Shown here: in pieces, positions 12,378-23,640 of the stretch
Numbering within the stretch: the first letter of the stretch is position 1
How the letters are laid out: the number at the start of each line of letters is the position of its first letter
Assembly: GCA_026119935.1 (NCBI GenBank)
Contig: JALRMH010000010.1
Location: 744,001-808,000 of the forward strand
DNA: 64,000 nucleotides
Direction of reading: 5' to 3'
Source of the DNA: Endothia cerciana
Lineage: Eukaryota > Ascomycota > Sordariomycetes > Diaporthales > Cryphonectriaceae
The notes under the pieces: model-generated
Told to the model about the DNA's origin: nothing
Databases searched by the model: none
Seen by the model: only the letters and a program-made list of their open reading frames with translations
Made by a program: the position numbers and the translations under genes

Positions 12378-12778
12378 GACCTCTTCCGCAATCTGGCGCC
12401 GTCTCCGACTGGTTCTCACCGCCGCCACCCTTCATCTCTCCATACTCTTTCAGCGGCATGAATTCTGCCAACGGTTTCTGGGGCGAGTCAGCAGTATCGA
12501 ACGCGGCCTTCTCCGGCCTGATGGGCAGCGGTGATTACCCGGGTCCTAATCCCACCAGTGTGCCAGGTCCCACAAGTGGCTACGGCGGCGGCCAAGGGAT
12601 GCCGTCTGGTTTCGGCTTCACTGGGCAACGCCACGGCAGCCTCAGCGCTGACCAGCAGGTCGAGCTTATGAATATCCTCGAGACGGACGGTGTGGGCGAA
12701 ATCAACAACTTCTTGGGTATGGACATGAGCGGGATTGGTGGGAACCCGGGGCCAGATGGAAATATCCGCTGGAATTAA
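9411..12778 (+). CDS. Zn2Cys6 transcription factor (GC-AG intron in zinc cluster)
   Basis: Exons 9411-9623, 9823-10366, 10428-11178 and 11233-12778 give 1017 aa. The zinc cluster follows the exact C-x2-C-x6-C-x6-C-x2-C-x6-C spacing with Cys 66, 69, 76, 83, 86 and 93. The first intron splits it after CRCRQ and uses a GC donor (CAG|GCAAGT). A coiled-coil helix (KLQQKVRQLEAELSQ) follows, then the motif RYLGPSSG and a long fungal_trans domain (RRRLCWVVTAEELGLAQSMG; KPWFTGRYHSMVISLHRPSP). The last ~350 residues are Pro/Ser/Gln-rich with a run of about ten Gln at 12347-12378, a probable activation region. Introns 2 and 3 are 61 and 54 nt; intron 2 contains GCTAAC. It is a nuclear regulator of unknown targets. 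The YLGPSSG-bearing subgroup is widespread in ascomycetes, but I cannot name the orthologue safely. Confidence 0.9.
9699..9729. repeat. A31 tract inside intron 1
   Basis: An uninterrupted run of 31 A lies in the middle of the 199-nt GC-AG intron of the regulator gene, about 76 nt after the donor. Confidence 0.95.
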
Positions 12779-14003
12779 GCAACCCGCTACAGATGAGAGT
12801 GACTGGTCTAGTCGCCAACGCACACCAATGCGTGACTTCTCTGTGTATATAGCAGGATTCAGTCCGTCCCGAAGCGTTGGGAAAGGGATTCTTGGCGCAA
12901 CATGACGAGATATTGTCAAAGGAGCGGTCATTACTGTGTAGGCTTCCTAGGGTTGTAGCTGTGATACCTAGCTCGCGTTTAGAAGGTGATGGCGAAAGCA
13001 GCTCCGTGGAAATCCCCTTCAGACATAGACTGTGCGTCCTTCGAGTGCCCAGCCTCTCTCCCCTTGAAGCCCGACTTCATCTGCCTGGGCGAAAGTGCCC
13101 GCAACGCCAACAGGAGCAGACCAGCCCAATCAGACGGCTACGGTATTGAGGTTCAGACAAAGGCTTGTCGATCAGGCTGTCACCACTGCTTAAAGCGGGG
13201 TCGAATTTATTTTGCCACACCCCCCCCCCCCATCTTCCAAACAGGAGGCAGCCGGACTGCACATCCTCAGCACCTCACGGTTGGCACGCGGGCGGCCAGG
13301 CATGTGGCGATCAGTTCAGCGGTGGGTGACCTCCCAACGCTCCTTTTTGCAATTGCACCACCACCAGCCCCGTTCTAGTCCCGCGCGGAGGCGGGGAATT
13401 CTATCTCGTGATCGCTGTCTTCATACAACACGCGAGTGAATACTCCTAGATGCCGCAACGCCCGCAAAGGTTCCGTCCCATTCCGATGATGATGCTTTTT
13501 GGGCGGGGAAAATATATATATATATATATGTGTGTGCCTCCCTCCCCTGCCGCCTCCTTGACAAACAAACACATCCCATCTGGACGCCGACGTCGCCCTG
13601 GGGCCACAAATCGCATCAGGATCTGAACAGCCTGGGGCGCCTTTTCGAGTTTCGACTTTAAACTCCTGATGCAGCCTGGCGGCGCTACGGACGGGTGACC
13701 GGGGGTCAATTTCCAAGAGGATGTGGCCCCGGTGATGCTCGATGACGAGCCAGGAAGAGACTGCCTCGTTGAGCTTGAACCTCGTACGCCCTATTTTTGC
13801 CGGTGCGCCCGCAGCTTTTCCGCGAGGCGCTCACCCCGTGAGACCAAGGAATTGGAGATTGTCGGTGCGCACCCCGGCGGTGACTGTCCTGAATTGGATG
13901 TTTGTTCCATGTGCTGCCGCTCCACTCTAGAATGGTTATGAGAGTACGTCTTCGGTACATGGCCCCACACTGCAGCACAAGAAGGACCCGCGAGGGCCGT
14001 CAA
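12779..14003. other. Spacer between convergent genes
   Basis: Lies between the 3' ends of the plus-strand regulator and the minus-strand gene at 14004. Contains a C11-type run near 13220 and a (TA)n stretch at 13511-13528. No coding frame is supported. Confidence 0.4.
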
Positions 14004-16594
14004 CTAAACACGATATTCCTGCGTCAGAGGCGAGGGCGCTCCTTGCTGATGGTTGTGATCCATGGCGCTGGCTGACGTTACAGCACTGGTGGAAGACGAT
14101 GGCAAGATCTTCTTCTTTTTCTTGGATGAGGACGACCCAGCGCCGCCTGCCCCCGGGGGCGCCTCGCGTTGCCAGCGTGCCACAGCAGAGGCCCGTTGCG
14201 TCAGAATAGGATACTCGCGTCCCTCGTCTTGTGGCCAGGCCTTGTGAGCGGTGCCAGGAGAAGAAGGGGCGCCGTTCGAAAGAGCGAGGTCCTTGGTATC
14301 GGCGGCTGCGGGCTTTGGTTGCGAGCCGTTGACGCTCTGCGATGATAAAGCTGCGTCGTTGGCCACGGGCACGGCTACCCCGGCCCCGGTTCCCTTCCCA
14401 AGGGTCCGATCTTTTTGTGCCCTGAAGTCGGCCTCGACGCTTCTTCTGTGAGCTTGGTATGCAACGCGGAACATCTGCTGGTCGCCCACCCTATCGTCTT
14501 CGAGGGCCCGCCTGATCGCCTCCTGGTGGATAGCCTCCTTGTTCTTCTCCTCCAGGTCGTTCGCTTCGACCGAGCCGGGGGTGGGCAGCGCCTTCTGGGT
14601 GGCCTGTCTCGGGGTTTCACTCTGGTTAGCAGGGTATAGCGATGCGGGTGAGCATAAAGTCTCCCATGACGACGCGAGGCCCACCCAGTTGTTACACTGG
14701 CGGAGGATCTCGATCCAGTCCGCGCGGGCTGGGCTTCGACTTCCTTGGAATATCGGGTAGCCGTCTGCTAGTCGAGCAATGCGCGCGACCATGTGGGCGT
14801 GACGTTGGAGCTCCTTTGTAGAGGTCTGGATAAGGACGTGACAAAGCAGGAGGGAGTGTAGCGCGTCGGTAAGCAGCGGGTGGTATGTAACCATCTCCAT
14901 GGTGGAAGCCACGTACGTCGCGTTCTCAGGAGCCGGGCTTACCACGGCAATATCTGCTGGGGGGTAAGGAGGCAGACCAGTCGGCGGTATGGCCACGAAC
15001 AGCTCATTTAATTTATAGACTTTGTGTTGCCCGTCAGCATGAGGCGATTCACCGTTGAGGTTTGGCATTGGCCGCCTGCCCTTCTGCTTGACGGCCGTGA
15101 TCTTCCTCGTGAAGTCTTCGGCAGCATGGGCAGGGAAGTCGGGCGAGTAGTGGAAGTTTGACAGGTAGGCCAGGTAGTCCCGCAAGGCCTTCTTCGCGTG
15201 CATCTTGACCGCCTTCCGCGCGTCCAAGATCTTGGTCTCGGCCAGTTTCTCCTCCGTGGTGAGCTCGGGCGGCGGCGTTTCCGCATCAGGCGTCGACGCT
15301 GAGGTCTCTGTCCCTTCTCCTTCTCCTGTGGCGTCACCCGCGCCATGCTGCTGTCCAGATGTCTTCCCGCCCTGTGCATCTCCTCCCCTGGCTAGGGGCA
15401 AGGGCTCCAATGCCTTACTAATATTTAGGCAAGCAGTGCTAAGCAGAATGCCGGCGCGGGCGAAGTGTAATTGAATCTCGAGGCTACTGGGCTGCTGTTC
15501 CTCATCCAATATGACGTCAACACGCCGGCTGTTCCTCTCCAGGGGCTGTAGCTCCTTGGACTTGTCCTCGGCGGCCCTGTGCCTGCTGTGCAACCTGAAG
15601 GTGTTCAAGGCCTGCGTCAGATCCTTGGCGGCGCCCTTGAAGTCTTCCTTGAACACCCTGACAGTGGCTCTTGTCCGCAAGGCCTCGCACTCGGAGGGCT
15701 GGCGCGCGATGACTTCATCAAGAACGTCCAGGCTCGTGGATTCGGCCAGCTGCCTACTAGGGATCTTCTCATGGAAGAAATGGACATATTTTGCGTCGAG
15801 GCTGTGCGGGTCCCGCTTGAGAACCAGACTTGCCACATCCTCCAGTGAGGATGCGCCCTGCATGGTAGCCACGCTGCAGGCGATCTCATCCAGGCGATAC
15901 GCACGCGCCAGCTTCTGGGTGGCCTGCTCGCGCAGCTTGTGCCTGCGCTCGGGGCTCAGCATCGGCTGCTTGCCGCCGCCGATACCCAGGCCCAGCGCGG
16001 CGGCCTGGTGTGAATTATCCAGGTTCTTAAGGGACACGAGGCCACTGGCGGCACGGACAGCAAGATCCGTGGCATCGTCGACAAGGCGGCGGATCTTGAG
16101 CAGATCGTAATACACGGCGGGGTCAATTGGGCGAGGGAGGGGGTGGCTATAGTTGTTGTGCGCGAGGGTCTCGATGATTCCGGGGGTTAGCTGCAGCCAG
16201 GGTCCATGAAACGACGAGATGTAGCGCCAATGCCTGTGCGTTGGAAAGTCCGTGGTCAGCGACTGAAGCGGTTGTCAAACAGAAACAAAAGCAACAACAA
16301 AGAGCCGAGGGCCACAGAAGGGGCCGTCAACCCCGCCACGATATGCGCCCGGGCGCGAGGGAGAGACACTGACTTGTTGCGACATATTATAAGCGCAGGG
16401 GAGCTTGGAGGGTGCTGCATAGGCGTCGAGACAGCCTTGGCCCTGGACACCACGCTCGAGGCGGCCGCACTGGTCGGGGCGCCGGTCGAAGGCGAGGTCG
16501 ACGCCGGGGAAAGGGTTCGCGACGGTGACAGCTGCGCGTCGCCATTGCCGCCATCCGCCGGGCCCTGCTTTTGCTTCTTCTTGTTTTTGCCCAT
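14004..16594 (-). CDS. Conserved ascomycete protein of unknown function
   Basis: Two exons, 16374-16594 and 14004-16233, separated by a 140-nt GTCAGT...ACAG intron, give 816 aa. The N-terminus MGKNKKKQKQGPADGG is basic, and the first exon ends in PALIICRNK, spliced in frame to HWRYISSFHGPWLQL. This block plus DPAVYYDLLKIRRLVDDATDLAVRAA is a pattern I recognise from a conserved but uncharacterised ascomycete family. A helical part (EALRTRATVRVFKEDFKGAA, about residue 260) resembles a TPR-like helix pair. A central low-complexity acidic linker, a conserved second half (YHPLLTDALHSLLLCHVLIQ) and a disordered C-terminal tail with five Lys in a row follow. No signal peptide or membrane span is seen. 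Function is not assigned. Confidence 0.85.
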
Positions 16595-18364
16595 CCTGGC
16601 GAAGATGTCGGAGGGCGGGACGCCCCAGAAAAGGAGGGAAAGGGAGCGAGAGGAGGAGCTGCTAAGAATATGATCCGCCAGGCATGGTAAAGAGTGGTGA
16701 GGTTAAATTTAAATTTGACGCTGTACCCAGATCGGGGGTTTCGATTCCAGAAATCTCACCGCGAGCGCTGCAGGTACAAAAGTCAGCCTGGGGGGGGGTG
16801 GGTCTTCTTGTTCTGTACTGTACACAGGGAGGTCCCCACGGATGAACCGTACACGTACCAAGAGTACTGTTTTAACTCATCTGGACGAAACAATCCCACC
16901 AATATGATAGGGCGATACAAGTCTTTTTAAGCCGTGGGCCACCTGCTGAGGTGTCGGGTGAGGAGGTTTCACCTCTCCCTTCAGTGATTGGAGATACTCG
17001 ACGACGCCTGAAAAATCCTCAAGTAGGCCATCACGATATTCACCCTGGCGGCCCCTTTGGTTGTGACTTGTCAGTGAACAAATTCCCATTGCTGTCCGTG
17101 CAAGCAGTTCTCATGATATTCTGGAATTCTCTAGCTTCGCGTGCTGTACCATAAGTACCTACGTACTACTCCAGAACACCTGCTTATCGAGTTCGTTATG
17201 AGCAGACAGCAACCATAGCCTTCTAGGCCCGTGGGGACGTCTCCGGAACCTTGTGGTGTTTTCAATCTATTCAGCCCAAAGTGCGCACCTGAAGGCGCGG
17301 CTCTTCTCGTTAGTACTCTGCCGTTACAGCTCCGGAGTCCAATATCATCTGCGCCTGGATTTAACCTCATGTACGATACCAGCCGCGCGCAGCCTCGAAT
17401 ACACAGAAGACAGCCGGGCTTGGATCTGCCGTCTGTTCTCCGTACGTTATGAGGCCTGTTCTGGTCACTTGGCACGGGCTGAGGCTCTCTGCACCATACA
17501 TCTCCGCCAAGGGAGGCTTTCTTTTTCCTACCGGGACCACCACGAGGGCGGAAGTAGCCGCTCGACTGCACCTAAAAATCTTCATGCATGACATCGCAGC
17601 AGGCCTCCGGCCTGCTTCCCGGGCCGGTAAATATCCAGGTCAACGTGCATGAGGACATCGGCCTTCCCTGGTGGCGCCGACGACGACCCACGAGGAGCCA
17701 GCAGGCACTCCAACCACACAATCACCAGGCTGGTACAAACATCGTCGGCCTTGACGAGCTTGGACCAACACCCGAGGTAGTGCAGCCGTTGGCCCACACC
17801 ATGCCGGCACCGTTTCGGTGCCGCTCTAGCCATTGCAACGTCGCCCTCATAGTACAAATTCATCCTTCCCCGAACCCCCCCCCCCCTGCGGAGATGATCC
17901 TTCAAGTCCTCGGCATTTTCGTTGGTGGTAACCAAGACACCCTACAAGACAATATCGGTGATCTGCTCTGTAACAGGGGAATTCCGGTTGGACACAGCCG
18001 CATCGTGCGGGTCTGTCTGGCCCGTCATGGCGACATGGCGACATGGGCCTTCTCCTTCTCTGCCGCACGTGGTCCTTGCCCTCCCTGATCTCGCGTCTTG
18101 GGAGTGCCGGTACTCCATGCGACGATGTACGGTGTAGGAATGCCTGTCCCCAGCAGAAGGTGGGGTGCTGCTTCTTCAATGGCCCAACGGCGGTATAGCC
18201 GGCCCCGAAGCAGATGCAACCTAGGTGCCCATCTTGTTCCATGGCATTTCGGAGTCCTAAGGTTCTCCGCGTACCCATAGTATATATCGTATGTGATCCG
18301 ATCTTTCGCAGCTGTTACGACTTTCATCCCCTCTCAAGCTCAGCCTTTCCAAGCACTCCCCACA
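16595..18364. other. 1.8-kb spacer, possible eroded coding sequence
   Basis: Shared upstream region of the minus-strand gene ending at 16594 and the plus-strand P450 at 18365. Fragments of open frame on the minus strand between about 17580 and 18330 show some codon-like composition but break repeatedly, and I recognise no family. A C12-type run lies at about 17875-17886. Confidence 0.3.
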
Positions 18365-20100
18365 ATGCCGCCTTACTTCACAGAGACAGCACTTCCCTTA
18401 GCCAGCCTCTGGCTCTTCGGCCTGGCCGGCGTGCGTTCTTGACCTTCCGTGTGAGACTCTCCTTAGTTCACTCACTGACTGCGTATACAGATCGGGATCT
18501 ACTTAGTAGCAAGATGCGTCTATCTTCTCTACTTCCACCCTCTTGCGAAATACCCGGGCCCAAAGTTGGCGGCTATTACGGAGGTCAGTCTTGACTACAT
18601 TACTCTTCTCGTGCACTGCTTGCGCTCTAAATATTCTTTAGTCATGGTATAATCGTAACATGACCTGCGGTCGAGGATGCTTCAACATCAGGGAACTCCA
18701 CCGCAAACATGGTATGCCCTCGCCCTCGCGCCAGCATGAGATTCCGACTCGGCCCTACGCTCAGGCCAAACATCATTACTGACACGCTCCAAGGAGATGT
18801 CATAAGGCTTGGCCCGAATAGACTATCCTTTGCCACTCCCCAGGCCTACCGTGACGTGTATGGACATGTCAAACACGGCCAGGGGCGCTTCCTGAAGAAC
18901 GAATGGTATGAACTGGACGAGCCTCGCATCGTCCGGGTTCGAGATCCCGCCGCCCACGCTGAGCAGAGAAGAGCCTTATCGCACGCCTTCAGCGCTCGTG
19001 CCCTCAGGGATCAGGAAGACGTTGTCCATCGATATGTGGACCTCCTGATGGAGCGGTTCGCCAAGCTGGGCAATGGCGGAAAGGAACCAGTCAATGCCAC
19101 CAACGCTTGGAATTGGCTGACCTTTGACGTGATCGGTAAGCGTATCCTACATCTGCTGCGAGGTGCTGGCCGCTGACGCCTCCGACTAGGAGATCTGGCC
19201 TTTGGCGAGCCGTTTGAGGCCGTGAACCAGGGCTCCAACCAATGGATCAACCTGATCCTCAGGTACCTTCAACATAGCGGGCTCAGGCGCAATGCTCGCA
19301 AATACGGTCCTCTGGCTCCGCTTTATATGCACTGGTACGACACCAAGGACATTAAAGACGCTGCCCAACAGCACCAGGTCCTCACGCAAGAGAAGGCCAG
19401 GCGACGCCTCGAACTTGGCGACATGGGACGTGCCGACTTCTTCAGCCACCTCATTCGGGGTGGCAAGCTCAGCGAGGGCGAAATCATCGGGAATGCCGAC
19501 ACGCTGATCATCGCCGGCTCCGAGACGACTGCTACGAGCTTGGTCGGCCTCACCTGGTATCTTCTCAAGCACCCAGCCTGCCTCCAAAAGCTGACCGCTG
19601 AGGTGCGTGGAGCCTTCAAGTCTATCGATGAAATCACCGGTGACGCCGCCTCCGCCCTCCCCTACCTGCATGGCTGTATCGAGGAGACCCTCCGTCTCTT
19701 CCCGCCCGTTACATTCGGTCTGCCCCGCGACTGCCCCGGCGCCGTCATCGATGGAGGCTATGTGCCCGAGGGCACGATCGTGCACTGCGACCCCTTGACC
19801 TTGCACACCCACCCGCGTTACTGGGTGGACGCCGAGGAGTACCGCCCGGAGCGGTGGGTCGGGGCCGGGTTCGAGGGCGACGACAAGCGGGCGTTCCAGC
19901 CATTCTCGACGGGTCCGAGGGCCTGCCTGGGCGTGAACATGGCGTACATGGAGATGAGGATTGCCGTTGCCAAGATGTTGTGGACTTACGATCCGGAGAT
20001 GGTCTCCAAGATTGACAACTGGTACGACGCCTGTTTTGACCTGGGCCTCTGGCGGAAGCCTGAGCTGCTGGTCAAATTCCACCCCCGCGTGTTGATCTAG
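18365..20100 (+). CDS. Cytochrome P450 monooxygenase (microsomal)
   Basis: Five exons, 18365-18430, 18491-18583, 18642-18711, 18794-19135 and 19190-20100, give 493 aa. The N-terminal hydrophobic anchor (LPLASLWLFGLAGIGIYLVA) followed by FHPLAKYPGPKLAA is typical of ER-bound fungal P450s. The I-helix oxygen-binding motif is AGSETT (about residue 299), the K-helix is EETLRLFPP (ExxR, about 355), and the heme loop is FSTGPRACLG with the thiolate Cys near 436. Overall it resembles the CYP65/isotrichodermin C-15 hydroxylase-like group, but family assignment needs alignment. It needs NADPH-P450 reductase. Neighbouring genes include no polyketide, peptide or terpene synthase, so a secondary-metabolite role is not supported here; detoxification or a dispersed pathway is equally possible. 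Confidence 0.92.
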
Positions 20101-20784
20101 CCCGGTGCTCCCGATACCGTCGTGACGGGGCTGCGAGGACGGGGCGAGCCAACGCACAAGCGATGGACGGTGCCTTCGCCATTGCTGAGCACGCTACACA
20201 TCACAGTCGTTGCCGGGCGAACAGGCAGGGTCTCTACGGCGGAACTGTGGCAGAGGCAGAATGTAAAACAATCTAGTTCGGAAAAGCTGGGCACAAATAC
20301 GGCAGACAATAGCAAAAGGCCATCTCACAATAGGGTACTATTCCGGTGGCTGGGGAGTCTCTGGTAGCGCACGTGGTTTTCTCGATTAAATCGATATTTA
20401 TTACAGCTTCCTGCAGCTCTGGGCCAATCAGGGAATTTAGCAGCAATTTTGGCATCAAGGCAGCCTCAAGCTATATTTCTGCCGTATGAAGCTCCAGCCG
20501 GCAGCAAGAAAACCCAACAATAAAATAACCCCTCCGTTCCTGCTTCTGAGTTTCCTCTGTTCCCTCCAACAGAACAACAACGCAGCAAGGCAGCAGCCCT
20601 TTCCCACACTCAGAGCTGTTGTCAACCACCACCGCGTTGTTGCCATTCTCAGCTCACCACACCCAACTCCTTCAAGCATCACGCCCCACTTGACTCATCG
20701 TCACTTTTATTCACACCGTCAGGCACGGTCACCAAGCGAACATCACAACTCAGCTTTAGAACCATCACCTTGACCAGCTTCACG
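20101..20784. other. Spacer between P450 and a pseudogene
   Basis: P450 3' region and upstream region of the decayed gene at 20785. AT-richer than its neighbours, with a CAACAGAACAACAACG-type purine/C-rich stretch before 20600. No gene is supported. Confidence 0.4.
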
Positions 20785-21400
20785 ATGACCGAGGACGAGA
20801 GAATCGCCGCCAAGAAGGCCCGGAAGCAGGCTGTCCGGGCCAAGTTCGTGGCTGAATATCCACTCCTCGCCGCCGCCATGAACCAGCCTCCCACCACTCC
20901 CCCCCTCGCTCACCCCGCCGACCTGGCCGTCCTTCAAGTATAAGTCGCCCGAAGTCCGACGCGTTTTCCCCAACCCCCCGGCTCCCAGTCAGGCCGTTCT
21001 CACCGCCGCGGCTGAGACGTTCGCCCAAAAGCAGGCGGCCAGACTGCGCGAGCTCGGTTTCGACAGGTACAAGGCCGAAGATTAGAAGACGAAGCAAGAG
21101 CGCGAGGCTCGCGAGAAGGAGCGGGCCGAATACAAAAGAACCCTGACCTGGGAGAAGTTGTTCGCACTTCAGAACAGCCGAGTCACCAACCAGATGTCCG
21201 CAGCCAAGGCCGTCAAGGACGGTCGAGTCACCAAGCAGGTCGCCAAGCCGAAGATTGTCAAGAAGATCTGCAAGACCGAGCACGAGAAGGTCAAGGTCGA
21301 GGAGGTCGAGGACGAGAAGGTGAAGGTCGGGAAGGTGGAGGACGAGTAGGTCAAGGACGAGGGGGTGGAGGCCTTGATGGAGGAATTCGCTGGCGGTTAA
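20785..21400 (+). pseudogene. Decayed gene for a Lys/Glu-rich charged protein
   Basis: ATG at 20785 opens a frame reading MTEDERIAAKKARKQAVRAK and then MNQPPTTPP, which hits TAA at 20941. One frame over, the sequence continues naturally (PSLTPPTWPSFKYKSPEVRR) and stays coherent to a TAA at 21398, apart from two TAG codons at 21083 and 21347. The frame change falls at a run of seven C (20899-20905). The 3' part is a charged helix with KVEVEDEKVKV-type repeats; the second TAG replaces a Lys codon of that repeat. I recognise no domain. One frameshift plus two stops in about 205 codons argues for a dead gene, although an intron removing one defect cannot be excluded. Confidence 0.6.
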
Positions 21401-21644
21401 TGCCGGCGGTTGACTTATGATTGATGACGAGACCGTTGCCTGAGATGGGTTCGCCATTGTAACTCTGGTCAGGTCGATGAGGGTCTCACTTGTAGCTAAG
21501 ACCAAAGGCTACACTACACTACACTGAATTGACGTCTGGTCATTGACCATGACATTACGACATACTAGACTGGAGGCTCAGGTGAAGCAACTACGTGAAC
21601 ATGTTCACTCTGTCATCGAGACCCGTTGAGGCTAACCGTGATAT

Positions 21645-22688
21645 CTAGGCTTCGATCAGGTTCAAGTCCCCGCCGTCCAAGTCTTGCTCCCCACGAGCGA
21701 TCCTCCTCACGTCCATGGGCATCCCATACCCTTTCCCATCATCAAACACCTGTCTCACGATGCACACGACATCCAGCGTCACCCTCTCGCCCCGCTCGTC
21801 CCTCCTCGCCGCCGCCGCCGCCCTCCTCACCTGGCCCTCAGCAATATCCCTCAACAACCCCACCAGCGCCCCCGCGAACGCCTCCTCCCTCGCATCCGCC
21901 CAGGCCCACCGCAGGCCCTCGCCCCAGATCGCCTCCACCGCCTCCCTCCCCTCATGGTAAGGGCTGAACAGCTGCGGGAGGCTCACCACGACGCCGCCGC
22001 CCTCCGCGTGGGGCAGGTCGACGTGGCCGAAGAAGCGCTGCGGCTGGCGCGTCAGGTACCCGCGGAGCCTCCGCACGGCGCGCGACAGGCCGGGCGCGGT
22101 AGACAGGTCGAGGGCCATGGGGTAGGTGCTATGGCGGACGAAGCCCCCGCGGTACGGGCGCTCGACTATGAAGTAGAGGAGGGCCCTACAGCGCGGGTCT
22201 GGCTCTGGTACGGGCTGTGAGGGGGGCTCGCTGTAGACATACGGCAGCATGTCGGACATCGTCGACACGGTGTGCACGCTCCCGTACGAGGTGGTTTCGG
22301 ACACGTCGTCGCTTGAGGCTCTCTTCAGTGGCGGGCGCCCCTCCTCCTTAGGTTTCCAATCAGCCGCCATCTTCCGCAGCGCCTCGAGGATATTGCAGTG
22401 GGCTCTCTCCGCTTGTCTCCGGGCATAGTCATCCTCCATCGGGACGACTGGGGTTTCTTCTTGCGTCCAGCCGACCGGATGGTAGCAGTTCAAGTCCGTT
22501 TCGGGCTCTACGGTCTCGGGGATGGAGCTGTACGATATGTCTCTGCAGCAGGGGAAGATCGCGCCGAGAGTTGCTTTAAGGCCGGAGGATCTCGACTTCT
22601 CCTCTTCCTGGACAGCCGGAGGCCCTTCTTCCCACCACCTGCGCTCCTGTTGCTTCTTCATACCTCTCTTCTTCATTCGCAGCGTCAT
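21645..22688 (-). CDS. Hypothetical protein
   Basis: A single open frame of 347 aa from the Met of MTLRMKKRGMKKQQERRWW. A longer reading starts 78 nt upstream at 22766 but would pass through a G12 tract encoding Pro, so the inner start is preferred. Residues after about 90 (YHPVGWTQEE, ERAHCNILEALRKMAADW) and the second half (RALLYFIVERPYRGGFVRHS, RAVRRLRGYLTRQPQRFFGH) look like a folded domain; Ala/Arg-rich helices lie near the end. No signal peptide, membrane span or known motif is seen. High GC at third positions supports real coding. Function unknown. Confidence 0.65.
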   Translation of the reverse strand: MTLRMKKRGMKKQQERRWWEEGPPAVQEEEKSRSSGLKATLGAIFPCCRDISYSSIPETVEPETDLNCYHPVGWTQEETPVVPMEDDYARRQAERAHCNILEALRKMAADWKPKEEGRPPLKRASSDDVSETTSYGSVHTVSTMSDMLPYVYSEPPSQPVPEPDPRCRALLYFIVERPYRGGFVRHSTYPMALDLSTAPGLSRAVRRLRGYLTRQPQRFFGHVDLPHAEGGGVVVSLPQLFSPYHEGREAVEAIWGEGLRWAWADAREEAFAGALVGLLRDIAEGQVRRAAAAARRDERGERVTLDVVCIVRQVFDDGKGYGMPMDVRRIARGEQDLDGGDLNLIEA

Positions 22689-23073
22689 CGGGGTCAGCAG
22701 AGGCTCAGGGGGGGGGGGGGGGCTATAGTGCGCCCGACTATGAGGTGAGAAGAGAATAAAGCGCAAGAGTCAACGTCGAAGAGCGCAGTTCACGACATGT
22801 ACAGACGTCCCGGCAAGAGTTGACTTGTGGAGGGTCTCGTTTCATTCCTTTGTAGACACCATGTGCCCGTCTGAAACCTGCTGCCCTGTTGCACAACAAG
22901 GCATCGCGAGGACAAAGAGTCGCGAACACACGCCTGACGTCTGCCCCTTCAGCCACCTATTAGCCTACATCAAGCCTGAAGTCTCATGGCGGTCGGCTGA
23001 GGTTATGACAAACTCTTTGTTGGCGCTGTCCGTGGCTTTTCAGCGGTTACTTCTCGAAATTGTGTCTGGTTAA

Positions 23074-23637
23074 TTATTTGTCAGCTTTTCTCGCCTGCCT
23101 GGGAAGATCGCACCTGTGCTGTGTGACATGGACTATCCTGAATCGCATAGATAAGTAGCGGATGCCAAAGTACAGCGGCGGGTAATTGAGGATGAAGTTG
23201 ATGACGAAGATTTTGAACCACGAGTACTAGATGTCTTGCCCGGTCGTTTTCGAGTTCTAGAAGGCCTTCCAAACCCAGTAGCTCATCCCGCCTACGAACC
23301 ACTCGTAGGTTTCTGGGACAAAATGCCGAGACGAGACATCCGACCCGTTCATAGGCGACTCAGTGGCAGTAGCAGAAGCCCAGGACGTCGCTGGTGGCCT
23401 CGAAGGCGGAGGCGAAGCACCCACTGATGCCGGAGAGCAGAGGTATCTGGCGGCCTTGGTCAGAGTCTATTTTAATAGCACGTTCAAGTTGTCGCTAGTT
23501 CTCCAGAACCCAGCCCTGGGGACGCTGTGTATCAACGTGCCTCAGCGTACAAAGCGTTCCAAGGCTGTCACGGCTCCCGAGATGCTGGATAGGACATGAT
23601 GCAACAGCCCTCCGGGGGCCAAGATCCTCCTATTCAG
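23074..23637 (-). pseudogene. Decayed gene with four in-frame stops, former membrane-type protein
   Basis: On the minus strand one frame runs about 180 codons without any indel and is interrupted only by TGA (inside FVR.GTLIHS), TAG (LLK.TLTKAARYL), TAG (WVWKAF.NSKTTGQ) and TAG (GQDI.YSWFKIF). Between them lie sensible segments such as HFVPETYEWFVGGMSYW and WFKIFVINFILNYPPLYFG, the latter hydrophobic enough for a membrane span. Every stop is one C-to-T step from Arg (CGA) or Gln (CAG), as expected from RIP-like or deamination damage. The frame ends at TAA 23074-23076; the upstream limit is uncertain. I cannot name the family. Confidence 0.5.
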
Positions 23638-23640
23638 ATT

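Noticed and set aside
18365..22688. Secondary-metabolite gene cluster around the P450
   Set aside because: No synthase, transporter or tailoring enzyme is recognisable nearby; one P450 is not enough.
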